From: Deltaproteobacteria bacterium
GTDB lineage: Bacteria; Myxococcota; Kuafuiibacteriia; Kuafuiibacteriales; Kuafuiibacteriaceae
Direction: 5' to 3'
Assembly (NCBI GenBank): GCA_016713425.1
Contig: JADJPE010000005.1
Location: 1,612,001-1,676,000, forward strand
DNA length: 64,000 nt
The stretch's first letter is position 1; each line of letters starts with the position of its first letter. Made by a program: the position numbers and the translations under genes. The notes beneath the pieces are model-generated. The model saw nothing but the letters and a program-made list of their open reading frames with translations, did not search any database and was not told the origin of the DNA. This document shows, one piece after another, positions 46,922 to 57,000 of the stretch.

Positions 46922-47606
46922 GTGCACGGCCGAACGTTGGACGGAGGCGCGGCTTGGCGCGCTATCCTTGGCGCTTGGTCTTGGTGACGACCCGTGGCCG
47001 CCCATCGAGCGTGTTCGCTCGCTCTATCGTTCCATCGACGCAGACGTCAGCGCACAAGCTTCGAATTTGGAGCTGCCGTGTCGCCCCGGTTGCGACGCGT
47101 GTTGCCACGAAGCCGTTTTTCTATCGGCGCCGGAGTTTCTCGTCGTTGCGGCCGACCTCTTCGCGAACAAAGCTTCGACAGCGCTCCGCCAGATCCTCTT
47201 CGAGATGCAGCAGGTGGCCGATCGGTTTTCGGACGAGCTCGAGCTTCTCGATGCGATCGAAAGTGGCCATGAGCGCGACGACGTCGCGGCCCGGGTCAAG
47301 TTTCGGTGTCCGCTGCTCGGTCCCGACGGCCGCTGTTCAGTCTACGCTTCGAGAGAACTGAACGCCCGCACGTTCGGTCTGACGTGGGACGAGCACCGTG
47401 ACCATCCCTTCGGATGTTCGCTCACTCACGAGCGCCTCCGTGTACTTTCCGACTGCGCGCCCAAGGGAAATTTCAGCGGAAGCCAGTTGGTCGGCGCGCG
47501 TGCGTCGAGGCGTGCGCTGGTTGCCTCGTTCCCGGCGACGTCGGCGAAGGTGCAAGTCTATCCTTGGTGGTTTCGTCAGTACGCCGAGCACTTCGATGGC
47601 GCGTGA
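46908..47606 (+). CDS. YkgJ-family cysteine-cluster protein
   Basis: 232 residues. The Cys cluster typical of the YkgJ (zinc/iron-chelating) family is seen at the N-terminal third as PCRPGCDACCHEAV and further on as FRCPLLGPDGRCSVYASREL, with a later Cys in FGCSLTH. The arrangement would hold a metal ion or an iron-sulfur cluster. The start at 46908 overlaps the previous gene's end. Function unknown; cytosolic. Confidence 0.87.
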   Translation: MRLDRCTAERWTEARLGALSLALGLGDDPWPPIERVRSLYRSIDADVSAQASNLELPCRPGCDACCHEAVFLSAPEFLVVAADLFANKASTALRQILFEMQQVADRFSDELELLDAIESGHERDDVAARVKFRCPLLGPDGRCSVYASRELNARTFGLTWDEHRDHPFGCSLTHERLRVLSDCAPKGNFSGSQLVGARASRRALVASFPATSAKVQVYPWWFRQYAEHFDGA

Positions 47607-47720
47607 TGACGACGAGACGAGGACGACGAAGACGATGAGATCACGACGAAGACAAAGACAAAGGCAAAGACGAAGTCGAAGACGATGAGGATCACGATGA
47701 AGACCGAGACGCTGACGAGG
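47601..47720 (+). repeat. Purine-rich low-complexity tract
   Basis: About 120 bases of gac/gaag/aagacaaag-type units (gatgacgacgagacgagg at the start) run from the end of the YkgJ-type gene into the first codons of the giant lipoprotein gene. They have a strong purine strand bias on the plus strand and supply several possible ribosome sites, so the lipoprotein start is not fixed. Confidence 0.8.
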
Positions 47721-50700
47721 TGCCGAATGGTTTCGAATCGATTGCCGTCGCGTCCAAACGCAATGCTTCTTTCGTCGCTTCTGGGTCTTGCCGCCTGTAC
47801 ATCGGCCAGTGTCGATGCGCCCCCACGTCTCGATGCGTTTACGCCATCGAGCGCCGATCCCGGTACGTCGATCGAGGTCGTGGGTTCCTTTGTCGCCGTG
47901 CGTGCCTCGGCCGTCGACCTTCGTCATCCAAAGAATCCGCCGCCCGTACGCAGCGCGCACGTGAGACTCCGCCCCGAGTTCGAGTCCGAGTCCGAATCGC
48001 CTGCATCCGAGCTCGATTCGGACTCAACGGATGCAGGTATCGGGGACGTGGGCGCGATAGCCGCCGACGGGGACTCGACCGACGCCAGCGTGACGGATGC
48101 TGGTGGGACATCTGGTGTCACGGACGGTGGTGTGACGAGAGACTACGAGCTCTTGGATATCGTGCTCGTCGAGGACGGGCGGCTTCGGGGCCTTGTGCCC
48201 AGCGCGACGCCGGCGGGTCGCTATCGCGTCGTCCTCACGGATGCGCTCGGTCGCTCCATCGAGTCGGAAGGGATCTTCGTTGTGAACAGTGTGCCCGGAG
48301 CGGTACACATGCGGACCGATGCAACCGAGCTTCATTCGGGTCAGTGCTCCTCCCCGATCTACCTCGAAGCCCAGGGACTCGCTGCGCAGAGTTCGGTTCG
48401 AGTCGATTTGTCTGTGGACGGTTCGGCGCAGATCTTTGCGACGGAGGCCTGCGATGGCGATGTCGATGGCGATCCGATCGATCACCTTATCCTGACGCCT
48501 GAAGCGCCGACCGCCGTTTTCTACGTGAAGTCTGACGTGCCGGGCTCCTTTGATGTGCGCGCGATGCCCGCCGGCTTTTCGGATTCGTCATTGTCCTTTG
48601 CCGTGATCGGCCCGGATGCGCTTGCGTTCCACGACTTCTCGTTGACCGGCATCGTGGGGGATTGTCTCTCGGTTCGTGTCTCTCGTCGGACGGCGTCGGG
48701 TTCGAACGCTGCGAGCGCAGATCTTCCGGTGCTGATTCGACTCGAGCCAAGCTTGTACCCGCCTCACGCCAATGCCTTGATCTATGCTGGCCCAGGGTGC
48801 AGCTCGACCGGAGACCTGAGCTCGGCGGTCGCGACCCTCCAGGCGGGCCAAGACTCGACTGACTTCTCCATCAAAGCGACGGGCTTCGGTTACCTCCGGC
48901 TCGTTGCGTCCGCGGCCGACCACGAAGAGGCGCGTGCTTTCGCCCTCTTCGTCGAACGCCCGGCGGGTCTTAAGTTCAATCAGGCTGAGGTTGAGATTCC
49001 GCTCCACGGGCCGTGTGTTCCGGTCACGCTCCGACTCGTCGACACGTCGGGGAACGCCATCTTCAACCCGAGCGCGGCCGGCATCGTTTTCAACGTCACT
49101 TTCGAGGGGCTCCCTCAGGACGGCACAACTGGCGGTGTCGCGATCCTGACCGACGAGTCTTGCATGCTCGAGAACCAAGTCACGTCGGTGGATGTGACGG
49201 GTCAAGAAAGGCTTTGGTTGCTGCCCGTGAACGTGGGCACAATCGACTGGACGGCCCAGCTAGGCATGACGCAGTCTCCGCCTGTTCGTGTGAACGTCTT
49301 TGATCTTTCGATTGACCTGCCGGTCCCCAATGCCAATGCGCCGACGGGCGGCGAGCCGGATCTCGTCGCCGGCAACCCACGCGGACTTCAATTGTCGTTG
49401 TCGAGAAACGGTGAGCCCTGGGCCCCGACCTTCGATCTCCCGGTTGTCATTTGGACGTCACCTTCGGCGGGAACGCCGGGTGCGCCGACGCTCTTCGATG
49501 AAGACATGGATGAGCTGGTCGATGAGCCGTTCACGATCGAGGCCCACCATAGCTCTGGAACTTTCTGGCTCCGGACGGAGGTCGCGGGGCCACTTTACGT
49601 GTCTGCGACTTTGGATGGTCAACATTTGGGCGGCCAACTGTACTTCGTCGGCCCGGGCGACGGGCGTGTGTTGCGCTTTGCGAACCCGCCACGAACCGTT
49701 TCGACAACACGGTGTGAGCCTGCCCTTCCCATCATTCTCCAACTCCAAGACCAATACGGAAACCCAGTCGTCGCCGAGAAAGATTACGTCGTAGAGCTCA
49801 AGGAAGACCTCGCTGCCGCTTTTCACTTGGGCATCGGCTGCGAGGGTGACGCCGCGACTTCAGACGTGCTCCCCGAAGGTGAGAGTGAGCTTCGCTTCGT
49901 CATCCGCCCAGCGCAAGGCCAACAACCTTCAGGTGTCCTTCTGGGTGTCCTGGATCCCAACTCGACCAACTCGCCCTCCGACCAACAGCCGATGATTTTC
50001 GTCGATGACTGTGCGAACGAGCGCATCGACCCGGGTGAGGATTGCGACCCGTCGGTGGACGTCGGTGGAGGCGGTTCGATGCCCTTCACATTGCCGACGC
50101 TCACGTGCGGAGTTTGCAGTCCGATAGGCTCTTCGTTGGCGCCGGCTTGCGTGCCCGAAGCGAACCTTTGCTTTGCATCCGCCGACGCGACCGTGGAGCC
50201 GGGCTGCGAGTGCACGGTGGAGAGCCGTGTAGACGAGGGTCGGGACTCGGTCGGCGACGGGATGACCGCCCACGTCATTCAGATCGCGACCGGTGTGAAC
50301 GGTTCGGTCGAGAGCGTGCCGATGGGCCAGCAGATTCGCTGGGCCGACAGACCGACGGTGTCACTCGCGGTGGTTGGTGACTTCAACGGTCTGCCGCTGG
50401 AGCTCTCCGACAGCGGTCTCGACATCCGCGGGGGCAAGATTCTCATCGCCGGCCTCGAGCTGAACGGGCAGAATTCTGCCCGGGGACTCGAGGTTGAGTC
50501 GGGGACGACGCTTTGGCTCCAGAACGTGACCATCCAAGATGTTGTGGGCACGGCGCTGACCGTTTCGGAGGGCGCAACGGTCTACCTCAGAGACGTAACC
50601 ATTCGGCGCGCAACTGAGATCGGCGTGCACGCGGAGGCCGGTTCGACCCTTCACATCGACCGGTCGACGGTCGTCGAGAACGGTTTGGGAGGGCTCAAGA

Positions 50701-51242
50701 TTGAGGGTGGCTACAGCATTACGAACAGCCTGATCGCGAGGAATGGCAATCTGTCTTCGGTGAATGCGGTGGGCGGTGTCTGGCTTGGTGCATCGTCCTC
50801 GGGAACCTTCGAGCACAACACGGTTTACTCGAATGCGGCGCGATTGCTTGGGGCCGACAGCCAGACGACGGCGGGCGTTCATTGTGAGGCGGTGCGGGGG
50901 CCGATGGTGGTGAGCTCCATCGTTCGCGAGAACGAACTCTGCACTACGGTCTTGTGTCCTGCCGTGAACGCTTTACCGGTCCGTGCTGACCTGAGTTCCC
51001 ACTGCGCTTCGGAGTCCAACAATCTCTATCCAAGCGCGTTCACGGGCGTGAATGACGTTGCGACGCCGCCCGGCTTGCTGGAGCAGGTCGAAGACGATGT
51101 CGCGAGCCTTCGTTTGACCTGTGGGTCGTACAACCGCGATTGGGTTCGTCAGGCAACCAGCATCTCGCAGTCCGATCTCGATGGTGAGGCGAGAGACGCA
51201 TCGCGCGATGTCGGTTCTGATGAGGCGCTCGGTTGCGAGTGA
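47685..51242 (+). CDS. Giant surface lipoprotein with parallel beta-helix domain
   Basis: 1185 residues. The lipobox LLGLAAC puts the lipidated Cys at about residue 38; ATGs at 47697, 47727 and 47763 are alternative starts, the last giving a compact signal peptide. An IPT/TIG-like segment (LDAFTPSSADPGTSIEVVG) and an acidic Ser/Asp linker follow. The middle ~650 residues are repeated beta domains with paired cysteines. A CANERIDPGEDCD motif at ~780 resembles myxobacterial Cys-rich repeats. The C-terminal ~250 residues are a right-handed beta-helix: TLWLQNVTIQDVVGTALTV, ATVYLRDVTIRRATEIGVHA, STLHIDRSTVVENGLGG. Expected at the cell surface; a role in adhesion or glycan binding is only a guess. 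Confidence 0.85.
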   Translation: MRITMKTETLTRCRMVSNRLPSRPNAMLLSSLLGLAACTSASVDAPPRLDAFTPSSADPGTSIEVVGSFVAVRASAVDLRHPKNPPPVRSAHVRLRPEFESESESPASELDSDSTDAGIGDVGAIAADGDSTDASVTDAGGTSGVTDGGVTRDYELLDIVLVEDGRLRGLVPSATPAGRYRVVLTDALGRSIESEGIFVVNSVPGAVHMRTDATELHSGQCSSPIYLEAQGLAAQSSVRVDLSVDGSAQIFATEACDGDVDGDPIDHLILTPEAPTAVFYVKSDVPGSFDVRAMPAGFSDSSLSFAVIGPDALAFHDFSLTGIVGDCLSVRVSRRTASGSNAASADLPVLIRLEPSLYPPHANALIYAGPGCSSTGDLSSAVATLQAGQDSTDFSIKATGFGYLRLVASAADHEEARAFALFVERPAGLKFNQAEVEIPLHGPCVPVTLRLVDTSGNAIFNPSAAGIVFNVTFEGLPQDGTTGGVAILTDESCMLENQVTSVDVTGQERLWLLPVNVGTIDWTAQLGMTQSPPVRVNVFDLSIDLPVPNANAPTGGEPDLVAGNPRGLQLSLSRNGEPWAPTFDLPVVIWTSPSAGTPGAPTLFDEDMDELVDEPFTIEAHHSSGTFWLRTEVAGPLYVSATLDGQHLGGQLYFVGPGDGRVLRFANPPRTVSTTRCEPALPIILQLQDQYGNPVVAEKDYVVELKEDLAAAFHLGIGCEGDAATSDVLPEGESELRFVIRPAQGQQPSGVLLGVLDPNSTNSPSDQQPMIFVDDCANERIDPGEDCDPSVDVGGGGSMPFTLPTLTCGVCSPIGSSLAPACVPEANLCFASADATVEPGCECTVESRVDEGRDSVGDGMTAHVIQIATGVNGSVESVPMGQQIRWADRPTVSLAVVGDFNGLPLELSDSGLDIRGGKILIAGLELNGQNSARGLEVESGTTLWLQNVTIQDVVGTALTVSEGATVYLRDVTIRRATEIGVHAEAGSTLHIDRSTVVENGLGGLKIEGGYSITNSLIARNGNLSSVNAVGGVWLGASSSGTFEHNTVYSNAARLLGADSQTTAGVHCEAVRGPMVVSSIVRENELCTTVLCPAVNALPVRADLSSHCASESNNLYPSAFTGVNDVATPPGLLEQVEDDVASLRLTCGSYNRDWVRQATSISQSDLDGEARDASRDVGSDEALGCE

Positions 51243-51293
51243 GCGCACCGAGTAAGTGACATCGAGGAAGGGACAAGGCAAGAAGCCGGCGCC

Positions 51294-51470
51294 TTAAGTT
51301 CGACGACCTTTGTATTCCATCATCTTCTGCATGTTGGACTCCGCTTCACCGGCGACGGCGTCCGCCTCCTGGACACGCTCCGCGCAGTCCTCGCAGAGTT
51401 TGCGCGTCTTCCTGCCCACTTTGACGGGGATGAGCTCATCGACGTCGTCCTGACATTCCTGGCATTGCAT
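51294..51470 (-). CDS. Small zinc-ribbon protein (58 residues)
   Basis: A 58-residue frame from an ATG at 51470 to TAA at 51294. It has two CxxC pairs, MQCQECQDDVDELIPVKV and KLCEDCAERV, followed by an acidic helical tail (QEADAVAGEAESNMQKM) and a basic end (YKGRRT). The four cysteines in CxxC-x19-CxxC spacing are typical of a zinc-binding ribbon. Function unknown; possibly a regulator. It lies between the giant lipoprotein and the helicase, in the opposite direction. Confidence 0.75.
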   Translation of the reverse strand: MQCQECQDDVDELIPVKVGRKTRKLCEDCAERVQEADAVAGEAESNMQKMMEYKGRRT

Positions 51471-51530
51471 GGCGCACGACCTTATCTCGGCTTAACCCCA
51501 CCGTCATCTAGAAAGGCACGTGACCAAGGG

Positions 51531-51571
51531 GGCTGAGAGGCACAATCATGCGGCTGAGAGGCACAATGATG
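51531..51571. repeat. 20-bp direct repeat upstream of the helicase
   Basis: ggctgagaggcacaatSatg occurs at 51531-51550 and 51552-51571 with one mismatch and a 21-bp period, i.e. two helical turns. It lies about 115 bases before the proposed helicase start, where an operator could sit. Confidence 0.6.
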
Positions 51572-51685
51572 GGGCATGGAGCGCAATTCGCTTGAGTTGT
51601 GGCCCACCGATCACCCAAAGGTCACGACCACACCATTAGACTAGTCGTGGCGCTGCGGCGCCATCGCTCGACCGAGGTCCGAACC

Positions 51686-54001
51686 TTGTCCTCCGAACAA
51701 ATCGCAAGCTTTTCCGAACTATCGCTGTCGTTGCCGCTGCTCGAGAACCTGGCCAAGATCGGCTACGAGGCGCCCTCCCCGATTCAGGCGGCGACGATCC
51801 CGCCGTTGCTCGCCGGGCGGGATCTCTTGGGCCAGTCGCAGACGGGAACCGGCAAGACGGCGGCTTTCGCCATTCCGATTCTCGAGCGTCTCGACCTCGA
51901 GGAGCGTCTGCCGCAGGCCCTGGTGTTGACGCCGACGCGTGAGCTCGCGATTCAGGTTGCCGAGGGGTTTCAGACCTACGCGAAACACCTTGAGGGGTTT
52001 CGGGTGCTCCCTGTCTATGGGGGGCAGGGGATGAGCATGCAGCTTCGGCAGCTTCGCCGGGGCGTGCATGTCATCGTGGGGACACCGGGCCGGATCATGG
52101 ATCACCTGCGCCGCGAGAGTCTCTCGCTTGCGCGTCTTCGCACCGTCGTGCTCGATGAGGGAGACGAGATGCTCCGCATGGGATTCATCGACGACGTCGA
52201 ATGGATCTTGGAGCACACCCCAGCCGAAAGACAGGTTGCGCTCTTCTCGGCTACGATGCCCGCTCCGATTCGAAACGTGGCGCGCCGCCATCTCAAAGAT
52301 CCGGCTGAGGTGAAGATCGAGGGACGGACCGAGACTGTCTCGACGGTGCAGCAGCGCTATTGTGAGGTGAGCGCTCACTACAAGCTCGATGCGCTGACGC
52401 GCGTCCTCGAGGTCGAAGAGACGGACGCAACGCTGATCTTCGTGCGGACCAAGACGGCGACGGTCGAGCTTGCGGACCGGCTGGAGGCCAGGGGCTACGA
52501 GACGGCGGCGCTTCACGGCGATATGACTCAGGTGATGCGAGAGCGGGTCGTCGAGCAGCTCCGGAACGGCGGTTTGGATGTCGTCGTCGCGACCGACGTG
52601 GCCGCACGCGGGCTTGACGTCCCGCGCATCAGTCACGTCGTAAACTTTGATATTCCGTACGATACCGAGGCGTACATCCACCGAATCGGGCGAACCGGAC
52701 GCGCTGGACGAAGCGGGCATGCCATTCTTTTCGTCGCACCACGCGAGATGCGTCTCCTGCGAAGCATCGAGCGGGCCACGAGGCAACCGATCGAGCGAAT
52801 GTTGCTGCCTTCCCCGGAGGCCATCACCGGTCGTCGGTTGGCGCAGTTCCGACGCCAGATCGTTGAGACGCTCGAGTCAGGGAACCTCGATTTCTTTCGC
52901 CGGATCGTCCAGGACATCGAGCGCGAAGTCGAGATCGATGCGCAAGATGTTGCAGCGGCGCTTACGTGCATGATCCAACGCGAGCGCCCCTTCCAATTCG
53001 AAGACGACATCCCCCCGAACGTTGAACGGGCGATCGCGAAGGCTCGACGAGATGGCCGGCCAGAGCGCTCGGAACGAAGTCGAGATTCCGCTCGTGATGC
53101 GCGGGCCGCCGATCGGGGTTATGAGCGAGGTCATGAGCGAGGTCGCGAGCGAGTTCGTGAGCGGAGCGACGACGCAGGCCGTGAGAGACCAAGTGAGCGG
53201 GGCCGTGCGCGAGATTTTCGCGGCGCTGACTCAGACGTCGCGATGGACAGACGCGATCGACGCGCTCCCCGCAACGACGCGAACGTTCGTTACCGCATTG
53301 ACGTGGGGGAGGCGCACGGTGCGACGCCCCAGAATATCGTGGGCGCGATCGCCAATGAGACCGGCCTCGATGGGCGACTGATCGGGCGCATCGAGATCAA
53401 CGACGATCACAGCTTCGTCGAGCTCCCGGCCGGCATGCCGCCGCCCGTCTTTCAGCACCTTCGCAAAGTGCGGATCCAAGAGCGACGGCTCGAGTTGCGC
53501 GAGGCCGACGAAGAGGCGATCACCGACGGTCCCGACCCGTCCCGTGACGCACGCCCGACTTCCGCGCGCCCAGCTTCTGCGCGCCCAGCTTCTGCGCGCC
53601 CAGCTTCCGCGCGCCCAGCTTCCGCAGGTCCAGACTCCGCACGCCCAGACTCCGCACGCCCAGATTCCGCACGCCCAGCGCCCGCGCGCTCTGCGGAGGG
53701 GCGTGGCGCTTCTGGGAAGCCGCACCGGCCAGATAGGTCAGGCAAGCCGGGCAGATCGGATGGGCCGAGCGCCTTCGGCAAGTCAGGCAAGCCGAGCAAG
53801 TCAGGCAAGCCGAGCAAGTCAGGCAAGCCGAGCAAGTCAGGCAAGCCGAGCAAGTCAGGCAAGCCGAGCAAGCTAGGCAAGCCGAGCAAGTCAGGCAAGC
53901 CGAGCAAGCTAGGCAAGCCGAGCAAGCCAGGCAAGCTAGGCAAGGCGAGCAAGCCAGGCAAGGCGAGCAAGCCAGGCAAGCCGAGCAAGTCGGCGCAGTG
54001 A
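51686..54001 (+). CDS. DEAD-box-family ATP-dependent RNA helicase (DEGD variant) with DbpA-type domain
   Basis: 771 residues from a TTG at 51686, which has gagg nine bases upstream and gives a normal helicase start (SSEQIASFSELSLSLPLL); a GTG at 51599 is the longer alternative. Helicase motifs: PSPIQ (Q), SQTGTGKT (I), PTREL (Ia), TPGR (Ib), LDEGDEML (II, with Gly in place of the Ala of DEAD), SAT (III) and HRIGRTGRAGRSG (VI). Residues ~480-535 are an Arg/Glu/Asp-rich linker. Residues ~540-615 are a DbpA-like RNA-binding domain (YRIDVGEAHGATPQNIVGAI, then GRIEINDDHSFVELP). The tail is Ala-Arg-Pro and Lys-Ser-Gly-Pro repeats. It probably remodels rRNA or mRNA structure. Confidence 0.92.
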   Translation: MSSEQIASFSELSLSLPLLENLAKIGYEAPSPIQAATIPPLLAGRDLLGQSQTGTGKTAAFAIPILERLDLEERLPQALVLTPTRELAIQVAEGFQTYAKHLEGFRVLPVYGGQGMSMQLRQLRRGVHVIVGTPGRIMDHLRRESLSLARLRTVVLDEGDEMLRMGFIDDVEWILEHTPAERQVALFSATMPAPIRNVARRHLKDPAEVKIEGRTETVSTVQQRYCEVSAHYKLDALTRVLEVEETDATLIFVRTKTATVELADRLEARGYETAALHGDMTQVMRERVVEQLRNGGLDVVVATDVAARGLDVPRISHVVNFDIPYDTEAYIHRIGRTGRAGRSGHAILFVAPREMRLLRSIERATRQPIERMLLPSPEAITGRRLAQFRRQIVETLESGNLDFFRRIVQDIEREVEIDAQDVAAALTCMIQRERPFQFEDDIPPNVERAIAKARRDGRPERSERSRDSARDARAADRGYERGHERGRERVRERSDDAGRERPSERGRARDFRGADSDVAMDRRDRRAPRNDANVRYRIDVGEAHGATPQNIVGAIANETGLDGRLIGRIEINDDHSFVELPAGMPPPVFQHLRKVRIQERRLELREADEEAITDGPDPSRDARPTSARPASARPASARPASARPASAGPDSARPDSARPDSARPAPARSAEGRGASGKPHRPDRSGKPGRSDGPSAFGKSGKPSKSGKPSKSGKPSKSGKPSKSGKPSKLGKPSKSGKPSKLGKPSKPGKLGKASKPGKASKPGKPSKSAQ
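53555..53690 (+). repeat. 15-bp tandem repeats (Ser-Ala-Arg-Pro-Ala) in the helicase tail
   Basis: About nine 15-bp units of cgcgcccagcttctg and drifted forms encode SARPA/SARPD repeats at the start of the disordered C-terminal tail. Confidence 0.93.
53777..53998 (+). repeat. 18-bp tandem repeats (SGKPSK) at the helicase C-terminus
   Basis: About twelve 18-bp units (aagtcaggcaagccgagc and variants) encode Lys/Ser/Gly/Pro repeats up to the stop codon, a strongly basic tail that could add non-specific RNA affinity. Confidence 0.95.
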
Positions 54002-54009
54002 AGCGGTGA

Positions 54010-57000
54010 TCAGGCGGCGCCCGCCGGCTCACCGCCCAGCGATTCGTCTTCGGTCGCCGAGTGTGGCACCCCGACCGTGGTCCCTCTGGCGGTGGAGGTG
54101 CTGGGTGCTGCCGCGCGGGCGTGTGCGTGCTCCTTGGCGATCAGCACGTAGATCGACGGAACAATCAGGAGCGTGAACGCTGTGCCGATCGCCATGCCCG
54201 CGACGAGAACGAGTCCGATGCTGTTTCTCGCCTCGGCGCCTGCGCCCGACACGAGCGTCAGTGGGAAGTGCCCGAAGACGGTCGCAACGCTTGTCATGAG
54301 GATCGGTCGGAGTCGGACCAGTGCGGCTTCGCGTACGGCCGCGACCTTGGCGTAGCCTTCCAGTTGGAGCTTGTTGGCGAACTCGACGATCAGGATTCCG
54401 TTCTTCGAGACCAGTCCGATGAGTGTCACCAGGCCAACCTGAGAATAGATGTTGAGCGTCGTGGTCCAGCCGTTCGTCCAGAAGGGCATGTTCGGGTTGG
54501 GCATTTTCAGGAATGTGAAGATGAGGGCGCCGAACATGGCCAGCGGGAGGCAGCCAAGCAAGATCACCAGGGGGTCTCGGAAGCTGTTGAACTGGGCCGC
54601 GAGCACCAAGAAAATCAAGACGACCGCGAGGTTGAACGCCGGGAGGAACTTGTTCCCCTCGGTTCGAAGCTGGCGCGACTCCCCGGTGTAGTCGACGACA
54701 TAGCCTTGCGGGAGCATCGCATTGGCCTCGGTTTCGAGGAAAGTGAGAGCCTCATCGAGGGGTCTAATCGACACGCCGCTCAGCTTGACCGAGTTGAGCT
54801 GCTGAAATCGCGTCAACGAGCGCGGCTGGACGGAATACTCGATCGTCGCGATCGACCCGAGCGGTATGAGCTGGCCGCGCGGGCCGGTGATGTGAATGTT
54901 TTCGAGCTGCTGGGGGTTGAGGCGCGCGCCGCGCTCGAGTTGCGGAATCACCTTGTAACTTCGCCCCGCGATGTTGAATCGGTTGACGAAGTTACCGCCC
55001 AGCGTGATCGAGATGTCGCGACCGATTTGCTCGAGGCTCAGGCCGAGCTCGGCCGCTTTGTTGCGATTGACGACAAGTTGGGCCTGCGGTTGGTCAACTT
55101 TGACGTCGATGATCGGCGGGAATGCGAAGATTCCGCTCGCCGCCGCCTTGGCTTGGATCTTTTGCGCGAAGTCGAGAATCTCGGTGCTCTCGGAGGTCGA
55201 GCTCAGAACGAACTCGACCGGGAATTGTCCGCCACCGGGCAACGCAGGGGGCAAGATCGGAAAGATCTGAATTCCAGGGATTCGCGCCAACTTCTGCTGC
55301 ACCTCAGGTAAGATCTCGAACGACGTTCGTTCACGCTCGTTCCAAGGCTTCAGCGCCATGCCTCCGAAGCCGCCGTTGGCCATCGTGATCTGAAACGTGT
55401 ACACCGTCTCGGGGACACTCATGAAAACGGAGTTGACGGCTGCCGTCGACTTCGTGACCTGGTCCAGCGTAGAGTTTGAAGGCGTGTTCACGACGCCAAA
55501 AATGACGCCCTGATCCTCTGTCGGCGCCAACTCGCGCGGCGATTGAAAAAATAGCACGAGCGACAAAACGGTCAGCACGACCCACGCCGTATACACGGCG
55601 GGACGTGCGTTCAGGGTGCCATCCAGAACACGCGCGTAAATGTGCTTGAGCCGTTCGAAACCGCGATGAATGCGCGCGGGAAGACCGCGCGGCTCCCGAT
55701 CTTCGCGAAGCAGCGTCGCCGACATGACGGGCGAGAGCGTCAGCGCCACCACGCCTGAAATCGTGACCGCGCCGGCGAGGGTCAGCGCAAATTCGCGGAA
55801 CAAGCTGCCGGTCAGGCCACCTTGAAACCCAATCGGTGCGTAGACGGCCGCGAGCGTGATGGTCATGGCAATGATCGGACCGACCAGTTCGCGCGCGCCC
55901 AGGATCGCGGCGTCGACGCCCGACTTACCTTCTCGCAGATGGCGCTCGACGTTCTCGACCACGACGATGGCGTCGTCGACGACGAGGCCGACCGAGAGGA
56001 CGATGGCGAGGAGCGTGAGCAAGTTGAGCGTGAACCCAAAGATCTGCATCAAGAACACGGCGCCAATGAGCGACACCGGGATGGCGACGATCGGCACGAG
56101 CACGGACCGTAGAGATCCAAGGAACAAGAAGATCACAATGACCACGATAACGAGCGTCTCGATCAGCGTCCGAACGACGTCGTCGATCGCGCTCTCGATG
56201 TAGCGCGTGCCGTCGTAGGCGATACGCGCTTTGATTTGCTCGGGTATGTCATGTTGGATCGAGACCATCTCTTTGCGCACCCGATCGAGGACATCGAGCG
56301 CGTTCGCGTTCGGAAGCGCCCAGATTCCGACGAAGACAGCCGTCTGGCCCGAGAAACGAACCTCGGTGTTGTAGTCGGCCGCCCCAAGCGCAACTTGAGC
56401 CACGTCCTCGAGGCGCACGAGCGCGCTGCCTTCTTCGCGGACGACAAGACGCCGAAACTCATCGACTGACTGAAGGTCTGTGTTTGCTGACAGGTTGATC
56501 TGAATCAGTGAACCCTTCGTCTGTCCGACCGCCGAGAGGTAGTTGTTCGCAGCCAGAGCCTGCCGAACTTGGCTCGGGCTCACGTTGAAGGCCGCCATGC
56601 GATCCGGGTCGAGCCAAATCCGCATCGCGAATGTTCGTGCGCCAAGGATATCGGCCCTCTGTACGCCCTCGATCGCGGAGAGGCGAGGCTGGACGACTCG
56701 GTTCAAGTAATCCGTGATCTCGTTCTGGGCTAGGAACTCCGAAGCGAAGCTCAGATACGCGGAGGCGAACCGACTGTCGGCCGACTCGATGTTGATCACC
56801 GGAACCTCGGCCTCAGGCGGCAGATCACCACGAACTTGGTCGACCTTCGAGCTGACCTCAGCCAGCGCCTTGGTGGCGTCCTGGTTGAGGCGAAGGCGAG
56901 CGGTGATGATCGAGACGTTCTGCTGACTCTGAGATTCGATGTAGTCGAGGCCGTCGGCGGCGGCGATGGCACGCTCAAGAGGCTGAGTAATGAAGCCCCG

